The translations under genes and the position numbers were made by a program. From Bordetella parapertussis (GTDB lineage: Bacteria; Pseudomonadota; Gammaproteobacteria; Burkholderiales; SG8-41), in contig CAMDSO010000002.1 of NCBI GenBank assembly GCA_945906935.1, forward strand, positions 1-36,125: a DNA stretch of 36,125 nt, read 5' to 3'. Positions 24,001 to 33,329 of the stretch are shown piece by piece (position 1 is the stretch's first letter; the number at the start of each line of letters is the position of its first letter). The notes below the pieces were generated by a model. It did not search any database. It worked only from the letters and a program-made list of their open reading frames with translations, and was not told the origin of the DNA.

Positions 24001-26812
24001 GTTTGGCGACGTCGTCAAAATGCAGGCCGGTCGTTGGTTCGTCGAACAAGAAGAGCGTGGTCTGCGGTGTCAGCGGTGAGACGTTCGCGCCTGATTTGGT
24101 GCGCCCCTTTGTTTTTTGTATTTTTTCGACCAGATGCCCGGCCAGTTTGAGGCGTTGCGCTTCACCCCCCGACAGCGTTGGCACCGGTTGTCCGAGGCGC
24201 AGGTATTCGAGACCGACGTCAGCGAGCGGTTTCAACGCCGCCTGCACTGCATCGTGGGCGGCGAAGAAGGTGAGCGCTTCGCTGACTGTCATGTCGAGCA
24301 CGTCGGCGATCGATTTGCCCTCGATCTCGACTTCCAGTATCTCGGCGCGGAAACGGCGGCCGTCGCAATCCGGGCAGCGCAGATAGACGTCGGACAAAAA
24401 CTGCATCTCGACGTGTTCAAAACCATTGCCACCGCAAGCCGGGCAGCGCCCGTTGCCGGCATTGAAGCTGAAGGTGCCGTGGGTGTATTGGCGTTCGCGT
24501 GCCAGCGGCGCTTTCGCATAGAGATCGCGGATCGCTTCGAAGGCGCCGACGTAACTGGCCGGATTCGAGCGCGTGGTGCGGCCGATCGGTGTTTGATCGA
24601 CCATCACCACGTCGCTGATTAAATGGTGGCCGTGAATGGCGCGATGTGCGCCCGGCGTCTCGGTCGGCTTACCCTTGTGTTTGAGCAGTGCGGCGTAGAG
24701 CACGTCCTGAATCAGCGTTGATTTGCCCGAGCCGGAAACGCCGGTGACGCACACCAGACGGTTGAGCGGCAGTTTGACGTCGATGTTCTTCAGGTTGTGT
24801 TCCGACGCGCCGAGTATTTCGATGGCGCGTGACGAGAGCGGCAGGGCGTGAGGCTCGGCGGTATGTGCACGCTTGCGGCCCGACAAATAAGCGCCGGTCA
24901 GTGAGCCTGGATTGTTTTTCACGGCCTCCGGCGTGTCGAAACACACGATCTCGCCGCCGCGCTCGCCCGGCCCTGGGCCGATGTCGAGCAGGCGGTCGGC
25001 GGCAAACATGATCTGCGGGTCGTGTTCGACCACCACCAAGGTGTTGCCGGCGTCGCGCAGCTTTTGCATGACGCTGATGATCTGTCCCATGTCGCGCGGA
25101 TGCAGGCCGATCGACGGCTCATCGAGCACGAACAGCGTGTTGACCAGCGAAGTGCCCAGCGCCGTGGTGAGGTTGATGCGCTGCACCTCGCCGCCAGAGA
25201 GCGTGCGCGACTGGCGGTCGAGCGTCAGATAACCAAGGCCGACTTCGCACAGATAGGACAGGCGCGCACGGATTTCTTTGAGCAACAAATCCGTTGCCTG
25301 ATCGATGGCGGCCGGCAGATGCAGTTGAGCCATGAGTTCGCGCGTGCGCGAAATTGGCAGCAGCATCAGATCGTGCACCGTCAGGCCGGGCAGGGCGCGC
25401 AGGATTTCGTCGTCGTATTTCACCGTCTTTGCGCGATAACGCAGCGTCGGTTTTAAGACGCGGTCGGCATCGGCTTTGCTGCCAAGCCGCCACGCCAGCG
25501 CGTCAGGTTTTAGACGTGCGCTATCGCAGGTCGTGCAGGCGGTATAGGCGCGGTATTTCGACAGCAGCACACGGATGTGCATCTTGTAGGCTTTGGTTTC
25601 CAGCCACTTGAAGAAATGGCGCACGCCGTACCAGGTGCCGGGCCAGGATTTGCGCCAGCTCACCCACTCGTCTTCGCCTTCGAGCACCCAGTGTTTTTGT
25701 TCTGCCGTGAGATCGCGCCACGGCGTGTCGAGTGGAATGCCGCGCAACTGCGCGTATTTGAGGATGTCGTCCTGGCATTCGCTGAAGCTCGGCGTCTGCC
25801 ACGGCCGCACGGCACCGGCGCGGATCGACTTCGATTCGTCCGGCACGATGAGGCCGAAGTCGATGCCGATGACGCGGCCGAAACCGCGGCAGTCTTCGCA
25901 GGCGCCGACCGGTGAATTGAACGAAAACAAACTCGGCGTCGCTTCGCCGTAATGGATATCGCAGTCGGCGCAATGCAGGTCAGCGGAAAATTTCCAGACT
26001 TTTTCACCCCCATCCCTGCCTTCCCCCCTCAAGGGGGAAGGAGAGTGGTTCCCTACCCCCTTGAGGGGGAGGGCTAGGGTGGGGGGTAAGCCCGCATCGT
26101 CATTCGGCATGACATAAACATTCACGCGCCCTTGTCCGACCCGCAGCGCTGCTTCAATCGCCTCGACCACCCGCGCCGGCTCGGCATTGCCCAGACGAAA
26201 GCGATCCTGCACCATCTCGAGCGCATTTTTTTCTTCGCGATGAATGCGGTCGTAGCCCTGCGCGGTCAGCAGCGCGAGCACTTCCTTCTGCGAAAAATTC
26301 TTTGGCACCGCCACCGGAAAAGTGATGATGAGCCGCGGGTCGCTGGCGAGTTCGGCACGCGTTTTCAGCGCCGCCAGGATGCTGGCCGGCGTGTCGCTGT
26401 GGATCGCTTGCCCGCAGCCGCGGCAGAACAGTTGCGCCGCGCGCGCGAACAATAGTTTCAGATGATCGTTGAGTTCGGTCATGGTGCCGACCGTCGAGCG
26501 CGAGGTGCGCACCGGATTGGTCTGGTCGATGGCGATGGCTGGCGGAATGCCGTCGATGGCATCGACCTGCGGCTTGTCCATGCGGTCGAGAAACTGCCGC
26601 GCGTAAGGCGAGAAGGTCTCGACGTAACGACGCTGGCCCTCGGCGTAGAGGGTGTCGAAGACCAGCGAGGATTTGCCTGAACCCGAGACGCCGGTGACGA
26701 CGGTCAGCTCGTTGAGCGGCAGCGCCAGCGACAGGTTCTTCAGATTATTCTGGCGCGCACCGCGAATCACAATGGCGTCGGGGCGGTCGTGCAGGTCGTC
26801 ACGGGAGTTCAT
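21029..26812 (-). CDS. uvrA: double-length UvrA with four ABC ATPase modules
   Basis: A 1927-residue protein, about twice normal UvrA (~940), made of two complete UvrA copies joined near residues 1005-1035. Walker A GVSGSGKS motifs lie at about residues 41, 690, 1069 and 1602. LSGGE signatures lie at about 537, 881, 1450 and 1797. UvrA-type zinc-finger pairs (CxxC...CxxC) lie near 280-305, 790, 1302 and 1707. UvrA recognises DNA damage and loads UvrB in nucleotide excision repair; normally it is a dimer, so this fusion is effectively a covalent dimer. Long UvrAs of this kind are known in some proteobacteria. The genome may also carry a standard UvrA. Residues about 242-269 come from an inserted palindromic repeat. 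The ATG at 26812 lacks a strong ribosome site. Confidence 0.95.
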   Translation of the reverse strand: MNSRDDLHDRPDAIVIRGARQNNLKNLSLALPLNELTVVTGVSGSGKSSLVFDTLYAEGQRRYVETFSPYARQFLDRMDKPQVDAIDGIPPAIAIDQTNPVRTSRSTVGTMTELNDHLKLLFARAAQLFCRGCGQAIHSDTPASILAALKTRAELASDPRLIITFPVAVPKNFSQKEVLALLTAQGYDRIHREEKNALEMVQDRFRLGNAEPARVVEAIEAALRVGQGRVNVYVMPNDDAGLPPTLALPLKGVGNHSPSPLRGEGRDGGEKVWKFSADLHCADCDIHYGEATPSLFSFNSPVGACEDCRGFGRVIGIDFGLIVPDESKSIRAGAVRPWQTPSFSECQDDILKYAQLRGIPLDTPWRDLTAEQKHWVLEGEDEWVSWRKSWPGTWYGVRHFFKWLETKAYKMHIRVLLSKYRAYTACTTCDSARLKPDALAWRLGSKADADRVLKPTLRYRAKTVKYDDEILRALPGLTVHDLMLLPISRTRELMAQLHLPAAIDQATDLLLKEIRARLSYLCEVGLGYLTLDRQSRTLSGGEVQRINLTTALGTSLVNTLFVLDEPSIGLHPRDMGQIISVMQKLRDAGNTLVVVEHDPQIMFAADRLLDIGPGPGERGGEIVCFDTPEAVKNNPGSLTGAYLSGRKRAHTAEPHALPLSSRAIEILGASEHNLKNIDVKLPLNRLVCVTGVSGSGKSTLIQDVLYAALLKHKGKPTETPGAHRAIHGHHLISDVVMVDQTPIGRTTRSNPASYVGAFEAIRDLYAKAPLARERQYTHGTFSFNAGNGRCPACGGNGFEHVEMQFLSDVYLRCPDCDGRRFRAEILEVEIEGKSIADVLDMTVSEALTFFAAHDAVQAALKPLADVGLEYLRLGQPVPTLSGGEAQRLKLAGHLVEKIQKTKGRTKSGANVSPLTPQTTLFLFDEPTTGLHFDDVAKLLRAFRQLIAAGHSLIVIEHNLDVIAASDWIIDLGPEGGDAGGEVLCVGRPQDIMWEVRSHTGKALADYEFALSGGVTPPARNHAAQERPTALVRTPVVHPNSIRIHNAREHNLKNINVEIPRNQFTVVTGVSGSGKSTLAFDIVFAEGQRRYLESLNAYARQFVQPASKPDVDAIFGIPPTVAIEQRTSRGGRKSTVATLTEIYHFLRLLYVKLGTQHCPDCDCAIEPQTLDAMVARILRDYKGVRIGLLAPLIVARKGFYTDLAKWARGKGYTHLRVDGEFIETARWPRLDRFKEHSIELPVADVRVAADNEPALRAALAQALDFGKGVVHVLAPLEALERAMKENNPALAQMTQTVFSIKRACPSCGRSFPELDPRLFSFNSRHGWCGDCYGTGLKLTDVKWDDERANAGTEDHVLDSWIDWLEVDETCPACSGHRLNRDALAVRYQGRSIAELTAKAVGEIGALFREIKLEGRDAEIARDLVAELNSRLDFLNQVGLGYLALDRSAPTLSGGEAQRIRLAAQLGSNLRGVCYILDEPTIGLHPRDNRILLDTLAKLQAKGNTLIVVEHDEDTIRRAAHVIDLGPGAGKRGGHVIAEGSADQLMKNPASITGRFLREPLRHPLYPNRPVSKTTPEIEIVSASLHNLRKVDARFPLGRLTVVTGVSGSGKSTLARDVLHANLVHRVGRHNAGKAVALIGCADLKGWQQVGRVLEVDQTPIGKTPRSCPATYVGFYDAIRKLFADAAESRMRGYTASRFSFNTKGGRCEACEGQGIKRIEMSFLPDVRVLCEECHGARFDHETLAVRFKGKSIGDVLAMNIDEAVEFFSAHTSIHHALRLMQDVGLGYLTLGQQSPTLSGGEAQRIKLVTELAKVRADGSDAGARPGRGGADKHTLYVLDEPTVGLHMADVEKLIHVLHRLVNAGNTVVVIEHNLDVMADADWIIDLGPEGGSGGGVIVAQAAPLALAAQPARSHTARVLAEFLLDRTA
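26006..26087. repeat. palindromic repeat inserted in frame within uvrA
   Basis: Two hairpins, TTCCCCC/GGGGGAA (26021-26039) and CCCCC/GGGGG (26056-26069), sit inside a larger imperfect inverted repeat whose outer arms are CCCCCATCCC and AGGGTGGGGG. On the minus strand it encodes [10 protein letters not shown]...[13 protein letters not shown], low-complexity sequence unlike UvrA, just before the first zinc finger. The sequence type matches small palindromic repeats scattered in many proteobacterial genomes, normally between genes. Here it keeps the reading frame open, adding roughly 27-30 residues. Confidence 0.82.
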
Positions 26813-26946
26813 GGGCTTCAGGCGGGGCGGGAGGTCAGTTGCTTGGAAGCCTATTCTACAGCGGAGTTCGGCGCCGCATGACCTGCGTCAAGCGCGGCTG
26901 CCGCAAACTGCTGGTATGCTGGCGGCTCGAAAAAACGGAGATTCGT

Positions 26947-27438
26947 GTGAACCAACCCCTGCTTGAATGGTCGGACCAACTGTCCGTCGACCAGTCCACG
27001 ATGGACGAAACGCATCGCGAATTTGTCGAGTTGTTGAACCGCGTCGGTGCCGCCGGCGAGGACGATCTGCTCGCCAGCCTTGACGCCTTTCTTGTCCACA
27101 CCGTGGAACACTTCGGTCAGGAAGAACGCTGGATGGCGGAGATTGCGTTTCCGCCGGGTGGTTGTCATGGCGGTGAGCACGCCAATGTGCTCGAAGTGGC
27201 GCGCGCGGTGCGCAAGCGTGTGGCCGCTGGTGAGGTCAGACTCGCCGCGACGCTGGCTGCAGCGATGGCCGAATGGTTTGTGCAGCACGCCGGCTCGATG
27301 GACACCGTGCTGGCGATGTATATGAAGCAGATCGGTTACGTGCCGGGTGCGGACAACAGCGCATTGGTGGCGGCGGCAAGCGCGCTGGCGACCGGTGCGC
27401 CAAGCTGTGCGCCCGCTGAGGCCGGCTGCGACCACTAA
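26947..27438 (+). CDS. bacteriohemerythrin
   Basis: A 163-residue single-domain hemerythrin. Iron ligands follow the family order: His in THREFVELL, His and Glu in VEHFGQEERWM, two His in CHGGEHANVL, and His plus Asp in QHAGSMDTVL. These form a di-iron site that binds oxygen reversibly, used for oxygen sensing, storage or delivery. The start is GTG 26947 with CGGAG upstream; the open frame to 26839 adds a Cys/Arg-rich leader that is not part of the family. The last 25 residues (SALATGAPSCAPAEAGCDH) extend beyond the fold and hold two Cys. It is divergent from uvrA with a 134-bp gap. No signalling domain is attached. Confidence 0.92.
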   Translation: MNQPLLEWSDQLSVDQSTMDETHREFVELLNRVGAAGEDDLLASLDAFLVHTVEHFGQEERWMAEIAFPPGGCHGGEHANVLEVARAVRKRVAAGEVRLAATLAAAMAEWFVQHAGSMDTVLAMYMKQIGYVPGADNSALVAAASALATGAPSCAPAEAGCDH

Positions 27439-27803
27439 AACCACAGGCCGCCGGGCATACACGTTTAGCGAGACCATCCCGCTACCCCTACGCCCATCCT
27501 CTCTCGCGAGGGTGGGCGGAAATGCGGATGAGCGTATGCGTTGTGACCACGTCCGACGTTGCGATTGCTGCGCACCACAGTTTTGCAAAGCCCTCTTTTT
27601 TTAGATGGCAAAAATTGCAGAGCCGGCGTGCACTAAAAAACGCTCAGAAATCCACCTCAGACACGACATCCATCTCGATGCTTCAGCGGCCCCGCGTGCC
27701 CGGGCAAGCAGCCTGATTTGATTGACTCGCTTGCGTGCAGCCGCTAAATTTATGCGCTGGGGGCGGCAGTTTTTAGTGTGATGCAGACATTGACGGGGGG
27801 CTT
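27439..27803. other. 365-bp intergenic region with one hairpin
   Basis: The gap between hemerythrin and the amidohydrolase holds an 11-bp stem (CGCCCATCCTC 27491-27501 / GAGGGTGGGCG 27508-27518, one G-T pair) with a 6-bp loop and no following T-run. It also holds an unrelated T-run at 27596-27602. I see no gene. The stem may be a small repeat or an RNA-stabilising end for the hemerythrin message. Confidence 0.45.
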
Positions 27804-29525
27804 GTGAAATCATTTAAAACGACTGTGCTGTTGGCCGGTTTGTGCGTGCTGGCGTTGGCCGGCTGCGAAAAAAATTCCAAGATCGATGCGACCGCGACGG
27901 TCTATTTCGGTGGCGACATTCTGACCATGGCCGGTGAGCAGCCGCAGTATGTCGAGGCGCTTGCCGTGCGTGACGGGCGCATTATCGCCACTGGTCGCAA
28001 GGCTGATGTCGTCAAAGCCGCCGGCGGCCAGTCGCAACAAATCGATCTTGCTGGTAAAACCCTGTTACCGGGGTTCATCGACGCGCACAGTCACATTCTC
28101 AATTACGCCGACTCATTGGTGCAGGGTAACCTCGCGCCGTTGCCGATCGGCAAGGTGGCCGGCATCGCCGACCTGATCGCCGAGATGCAGCGTTTGCAGC
28201 GCGAGACCAAGGCGGCACCCGGCGAGTGGTTGATCGGTCAGGGCTACGATCAGGATTTTCTCGCCGAGAAACGTCACCCGACGGCGGCCGATCTGGAGGC
28301 CGCGTTTCCCCAGAACCCGGTGCTGCTGCTGCATGCCTCCGGCCATATGCTGGTCGCCAACGCTCTGGCTTTCAAGGCCGCTGGCGTGACGGCGGCGACC
28401 AAGGACCCCGTCGGTGGCACCATCATCCGCAAGCCCGGTGGCAGTGAGCCGGCGGGGTTGGTGCAGGAAATGGCGATGTACAGTTTTCAGAGTTTCGTCA
28501 AAGCGCCGCGCAAGCCCGAAGTCGATCTTGATCTCCTCAAGCGTGCGGTCGACCACTATGCCGCCAATGGCTACACCACCGCCGCCGAACATTTGCTGAT
28601 GCCGGAAAAAATGCCGCTGATGGAGAGCGCCGCCGATCAGGGCGTGTTCAAGATTGATCTGGTGACCGCGCCCGCCTTCACCATCGCCAAGGACATCATC
28701 GGCACCGGCAAGCTCAAGTGGGGCGAGTATCGCAATGGTCTGAAATATGCTGGTATCAAGGTGGCGGTGGATGGTTCGCCGCAGGGCAAGACCGCCTATC
28801 TCACCGACCACTACCAGACACCGGTGCCCGGCTGCAGCAAGGATTGTCGCGGCTTCGCCAACCTCAAGCAGGACGACCTCAACGCGCTGTTCATGCTGGC
28901 CTATCGCAATAAGGTGCAGATTTTTTCACATTGCAATGGCGATGCCTCGATCGACATGATGATCAAGGCGCACCAGTTTGCAGAGAAACAACTGGGCGAG
29001 GTGAATGCCGATCGTCGCACCGTGATTATTCATTCGCAGATCATGCGCCCCGACCAGCTCGATGCGTATAAACAGTTGGGCTTGTTGCCGAGTTTTTTCT
29101 CCAACCACGTCTATTACTGGGGTGACGTGCATCTGGCCAATCTTGGCGCCAAACGCGCCGGCTACATCAGTCCGCTGGCCAGCGCCTTTGCACGCGGCAT
29201 CAAGGCCTCTAACCATACCGACGCCACGGTGACGCCGACCGATCCGATGTTTCTGCTGTGGACTTCGGTCAATCGTCTAACGCGTAGCAATCAAGTGTTG
29301 GGCGAGAGCGAACGCATCACACCGTATCAAGGGCTGGTTGCGCTCACCGCCAATGCGGCCTGGGAGTATTTCGAAGAAAAAACCAAGGGCACGCTGGCAG
29401 TCGGCAAGCTCGCCGACCTGGTGGTGCTGGCGGGCAATCCGCTGAAGGTCGATGCGGCAGCGATCAAGGACATCAAGGTGCTGGAGACGGTGAAGGCCGG
29501 CAAGACCGTATTCAAAGCGCAGTAA
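27804..29525 (+). CDS. lipoprotein amidohydrolase of the YtcJ-like family
   Basis: A 573-residue amidohydrolase-3 protein. It begins with a lipoprotein signal ending LALAGC (lipid-modified Cys21), so it is anchored in a membrane facing the periplasm. The N-terminal composite domain (VEALAVRDGRIIATG) precedes the metal-binding DAHSHILN (His95, His97). Further His/Asp candidates are FSHCNGD and IIHSQIM mid-protein and SNHTDATVTP near residue 471. The C-terminal GTLAVGKLADLVVL closes the small beta domain. The family hydrolyses amides, N-formyl or N-acyl compounds and related bonds; the substrate is unknown. The GTG at 27804 follows a GGGGG stretch. It stands alone, and convergent tamB lies 51 bp past its end. 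Confidence 0.92.
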   Translation: MKSFKTTVLLAGLCVLALAGCEKNSKIDATATVYFGGDILTMAGEQPQYVEALAVRDGRIIATGRKADVVKAAGGQSQQIDLAGKTLLPGFIDAHSHILNYADSLVQGNLAPLPIGKVAGIADLIAEMQRLQRETKAAPGEWLIGQGYDQDFLAEKRHPTAADLEAAFPQNPVLLLHASGHMLVANALAFKAAGVTAATKDPVGGTIIRKPGGSEPAGLVQEMAMYSFQSFVKAPRKPEVDLDLLKRAVDHYAANGYTTAAEHLLMPEKMPLMESAADQGVFKIDLVTAPAFTIAKDIIGTGKLKWGEYRNGLKYAGIKVAVDGSPQGKTAYLTDHYQTPVPGCSKDCRGFANLKQDDLNALFMLAYRNKVQIFSHCNGDASIDMMIKAHQFAEKQLGEVNADRRTVIIHSQIMRPDQLDAYKQLGLLPSFFSNHVYYWGDVHLANLGAKRAGYISPLASAFARGIKASNHTDATVTPTDPMFLLWTSVNRLTRSNQVLGESERITPYQGLVALTANAAWEYFEEKTKGTLAVGKLADLVVLAGNPLKVDAAAIKDIKVLETVKAGKTVFKAQ

Positions 29526-29576
29526 GAAGCGCGCGGGCAGGGCGGTGGTCGTCGATCCGCCGCACCTGCGACTACT

Positions 29577-32500
29577 TCAGTCAAACGCGCGCTGAAAGCT
29601 CAGGCCAAAGCCGCTGGTGCGCTGGTTGGTTTCAGCCCGCAGGCTGAGGCGGCGCGTCAGCGCCAGACTGAGGCGCACGACGTTGGCGGCAGTGGTGATG
29701 CCCTGCTCGTATTCAAGATAGACCTGGTCGGATAGCCGCTTGCCGATCGCCAGCACCTGGCCTTCGGCGCCCCCCGAAGCACCGCGTATGGTGGTTTCGT
29801 CGAAGCCGACACTGCGCGCAATCTGGCGCGACAGCGGGGGCGCATTGTTATTGCTGAAGAGCACGCTGGCGGCCTGCAGCAGTCCGTAGTCGGCGCCGCT
29901 GGCATTTTGCACATCGCGACCGAGTACCAGCCAGGCGAGCTTCTCGTTGTCGGCTACCGTGGGATTTGAGACCAGCACCACGCGCGGGGTTTTTACCGTG
30001 CCTGAGACTTCGACGCCGGCTTCGACCGCCTGATTCTTGCGCAGGGCGAGGATGTCGAGGCCGGGGTTGTCGATGGCGCCGTCGAAATAAAGACGACCGC
30101 GTTCGATCACCAGTTTCTGGCCGTAGGCGTAGTAGTTGCCGTTGCTGGTTTCGATCGTCCCCAGCGCTTTGAGATTGCCTGCGGTGTCACTGTTGACCCT
30201 CAATTTGCCGCGCAACCCGGCCTCCAATCCGGCGCCGGCGATTTGCAGCCGTTCACCGGCATCGAGCCCGATATCCAGTGCGAGCGGTAGTGCCGCCCGT
30301 GCCTGCGCGGCAGGCGCGGTTCTGCGACCGATGATTTTGACGTCGTCGCTGAGGCGGCCCGGAGTGGCGCGTTGGAATTCGAGATAACCCTCGTCGGCGC
30401 GCAGTTCGCCGCGCAAAGCCAGCCGGTTGCGCAACAGCGTGGCATTGCCGTTGCCGCTGACGACGAGGCGGCGGTCGGGCCGGTTAAAGATGCGCAGGCG
30501 CTCGGCCCGCCACACCATGTTGGCGGTGGCGTCATCGCGTAGCAGCGTGCCACTGGCTTCCAGTGCGCCCTCGGCGCCCTCGATGCGCAGGGCCTCGATA
30601 TTGATGCGCCGTTCGTCCATGACAATGCGTGCGCGTCCTTCGCGCAGTGCGATGCCATAGGCCGGTAGATCCAGCCGCACGCCATCGGCTTGTGCGTTGC
30701 CGGTGATCAGCGGCGCGCCCAAAGTGCCGGCGAGTTTCAGCGTGGCGCTGGCGCGGCCGTCGAGCAGAACGCCGCCACCGATCAGACCGTTTAACGCTTT
30801 TAGATTACCGAGGGCGGCCTGCAGGGTACCGCTCAAGCTTGCGCCGCTGCCCACAACCCCTGCTGCAGCTGAGTGGTCTTGGCCTAAGTGTGCGCTCGCA
30901 GTTAGGTGTCCGAGTGCGCCTGAATCAAGGTTCGCCGTGGCGTCGATTTCATCGTCCACCGCACTTGCGCCCAGTTGCAAGCTGGCCAAACCGAGCGGCA
31001 TTGCCGGTGTCGCGCCGAGCGCCAGATCGCCGCTTTCGCGCTCGAGTTGCAGGCGGCCGTTGAGGCGCGGTGTCATCGCCAGTGTCCAGTCGCCGCGTAG
31101 CCGCAGGTTCGATCCGGCCGCCACCGGCACGCCGAGCAGCGCGAGCAGCGGTGTTGCCGCCAGCGCGCGCAGACTGCCGCGGCTGCTCCACGCCGTTTGT
31201 TCGCGCCGCAATTGATCGATCGTAAACAGACCGCCGAAGGCGCGCAGCCGCGTATCGGCCAGATTGAAGTGCCCGGGTCCCAGTGTCAGCGTTGCCGGTG
31301 CGGTGAGCAGGATGTCGTTGTCGCCGCGGTTTTCGAGTTGCGTCAGCGTGCCGCGCCACTGCGGGTCTTGCCAGCCGCCTTGTAGTCGCGCCAGCGCGTT
31401 GAGGCCGCGACCGTCGGCGCGCAATTCGATCTGGTGGGCGTCAAGACGGCCGCTGCCGTTCGCCTGAAGGCTGGCCAGTTCAAGGCCGCCGGCGCGCAAC
31501 TGGCGCGCATTGACGGTGAACTGCAACGGTGCGTCGGGTAGGTTGAAGTTGAAAGCACCGTCGGCTTCGATCCTGCCCAGCGTGTTGGTTTTTTGAAATT
31601 GCAGCGCTTCGCCACTACCTTTGAAGCGTACCGCCGGTGCTTTCAGCGAGCCGCTGGTGGTGACCCGGGCAAACAGGCGGCCGCCGAGTTGCGGATCGAG
31701 TTGCGCGAGTTGCGTGGCTTCGATCTGCCACTGCACGCTGTCGCCGCCCTCGCTATTGATGCGCAGTCGATTGGCGCCGAGCGTAAAGGCGGCCTGCAGT
31801 TGGCGCAGGCGGTCGCCGCCCAGTTGCAGGCTGGCGTCACCGGCGAGCGCCACGCCACGCCAGCGGCTGTCGGCAAGTTTCATCGAGAGCGTAACGGCAG
31901 GTGCGGGTTGCAGTTGTCCGCGGCCATCGATTGTTGCGTTGAGTGCGGCGGCGGGCCACTCGCCAAAGGCGGCCGGATTCAGCTGCCGGACGCGCGCCTG
32001 CATGGCAAAGGTCTGCGGTGCAGCGAGTGTGAACTCGCCGCTGGCGTTGAGCGTGCCGCCGCCGGCCTGCACACGCGCTTCGCGCAGGCGCAAGACGCCG
32101 CGCTCATGACGTAACGTCGCCTGCAGTGCCATTGCCGCGTCGCGCAGATCCAGTGCCAGGCTTTGTCCGGCGGCATCGAGGCGCGCGTCGATTAGACCGG
32201 CGAGACGTGTGTGGCGCAGCTTTTCGTGCAGACCGTGCAGATCGAGTGCGGCGGCGTGCAGGCGCCAGCGGCTGTCGGTGGCGCTTACTTGTGCTTCGCC
32301 CTCGAGGCGGCCGGCTTCACCGAGATCGGCCTGCAGGGCACGCAGCGTCAGCACGCCATCGCGGTAAGCAAAGTCGCTGCGTGCCGTGCGCAGCGGCAGG
32401 CGTTGTAGCGCCGGGCGTCCGGCCAGTGTGTTTTCCATGCGCAGTTGTCCGTTAATGCCGCCCTTGTTGTTCATGGTGGCCGTGAGGGCGGCTTGCAGGG

Positions 32501-33329
32501 CGCTGCGCGGCAGGCCGGGGCGCAGCGTGGCGAGGTCAAGACCGGCGAGATTTAATTGCAGCGTTTGCAGCCACGCCGCGGCGTAGGGCGTCAGCGTGAG
32601 GCGTCCGTTTAACGCCGCGCCCGCCACCCGGCCGCTGAGCGTTGCCTGCGGGGTGCGCAAATTACCGCCAAGCTCGAGTGTGACGGCGGCATCGGTGGCA
32701 TTGGTGGCAGCAGGGGCTGCGCTGCCGGTGTTGATTTGCACGCGGCCATCGAGCGCAAACGGTGTGCGTGTGGCCAGATTCAACTGCGCATCGAACGCCG
32801 CCCACGGTGTTTGTACTTGCAAATGCCCGATGCGGTAAGCGTCACTGTCGGCCTGCAGGGCGGCGCGGATGCCGGTGAAGGCGAGCGTCTCGCCGCCGTT
32901 GTCGAGTTCCAGCCGTGGCAGACGTAACGCTTGAATTTCCACTGCCAGCGGGGGCTTCAGAGCGGCCGGAAACTGTGGTGCCGCCTCACTCGCCGGCAGA
33001 CGCAGGCGCAGTGTCTCGGCACTGAGTTCGCCGAGCACCACGGTGCGTTTGAAGAGCGAGAGCGTCGACATACTGAGCACCGGTCGCAGGGCTTCGACGC
33101 GCAGGCCGTCGCTTTCAAACAGCACACGCTCGGCGTGTAGACGGCCGAGCAGCGAACCGCCGGGGTTTTCAATCACCAGTTTGCCCGCCGAGAATTGCAC
33201 CAGCGAGGCCGCCATCCAGCGCACCGCGGTGGCGCTGCTGGTCGCCCACCACAGGGCGCCACCGAACACGGCGAGCAGTGCGATGGCGATCCATTTGCGC
33301 CAGCCTCGGGGCTGTGTGGCGGCAGCCAT
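29577..33329 (-). CDS. tamB: TamB, inner-membrane subunit of the translocation and assembly module
   Basis: A 1250-residue protein with one N-terminal membrane anchor (about residues 12-30, WIAIALLAVFGGALWWATS). A very long run of beta-strand repeats with Gly/Leu/Arg patterns follows (typical LxGRxxxxGxxLxG phrases). The C-terminal DUF490/TamB domain covers about residues 950-1250, including NSDTAGNLKALGTIETSNGNYYAYGQKL, and the protein ends in QRAFD. TamB spans the periplasm and works with TamA in outer-membrane protein or lipid transport. Its ATG overlaps the tamA stop by one base, so the two are translationally coupled. Length is normal for the family. Confidence 0.94.
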   Translation of the reverse strand: MAAATQPRGWRKWIAIALLAVFGGALWWATSSATAVRWMAASLVQFSAGKLVIENPGGSLLGRLHAERVLFESDGLRVEALRPVLSMSTLSLFKRTVVLGELSAETLRLRLPASEAAPQFPAALKPPLAVEIQALRLPRLELDNGGETLAFTGIRAALQADSDAYRIGHLQVQTPWAAFDAQLNLATRTPFALDGRVQINTGSAAPAATNATDAAVTLELGGNLRTPQATLSGRVAGAALNGRLTLTPYAAAWLQTLQLNLAGLDLATLRPGLPRSALQAALTATMNNKGGINGQLRMENTLAGRPALQRLPLRTARSDFAYRDGVLTLRALQADLGEAGRLEGEAQVSATDSRWRLHAAALDLHGLHEKLRHTRLAGLIDARLDAAGQSLALDLRDAAMALQATLRHERGVLRLREARVQAGGGTLNASGEFTLAAPQTFAMQARVRQLNPAAFGEWPAAALNATIDGRGQLQPAPAVTLSMKLADSRWRGVALAGDASLQLGGDRLRQLQAAFTLGANRLRINSEGGDSVQWQIEATQLAQLDPQLGGRLFARVTTSGSLKAPAVRFKGSGEALQFQKTNTLGRIEADGAFNFNLPDAPLQFTVNARQLRAGGLELASLQANGSGRLDAHQIELRADGRGLNALARLQGGWQDPQWRGTLTQLENRGDNDILLTAPATLTLGPGHFNLADTRLRAFGGLFTIDQLRREQTAWSSRGSLRALAATPLLALLGVPVAAGSNLRLRGDWTLAMTPRLNGRLQLERESGDLALGATPAMPLGLASLQLGASAVDDEIDATANLDSGALGHLTASAHLGQDHSAAAGVVGSGASLSGTLQAALGNLKALNGLIGGGVLLDGRASATLKLAGTLGAPLITGNAQADGVRLDLPAYGIALREGRARIVMDERRINIEALRIEGAEGALEASGTLLRDDATANMVWRAERLRIFNRPDRRLVVSGNGNATLLRNRLALRGELRADEGYLEFQRATPGRLSDDVKIIGRRTAPAAQARAALPLALDIGLDAGERLQIAGAGLEAGLRGKLRVNSDTAGNLKALGTIETSNGNYYAYGQKLVIERGRLYFDGAIDNPGLDILALRKNQAVEAGVEVSGTVKTPRVVLVSNPTVADNEKLAWLVLGRDVQNASGADYGLLQAASVLFSNNNAPPLSRQIARSVGFDETTIRGASGGAEGQVLAIGKRLSDQVYLEYEQGITTAANVVRLSLALTRRLSLRAETNQRTSGFGLSFQRAFD

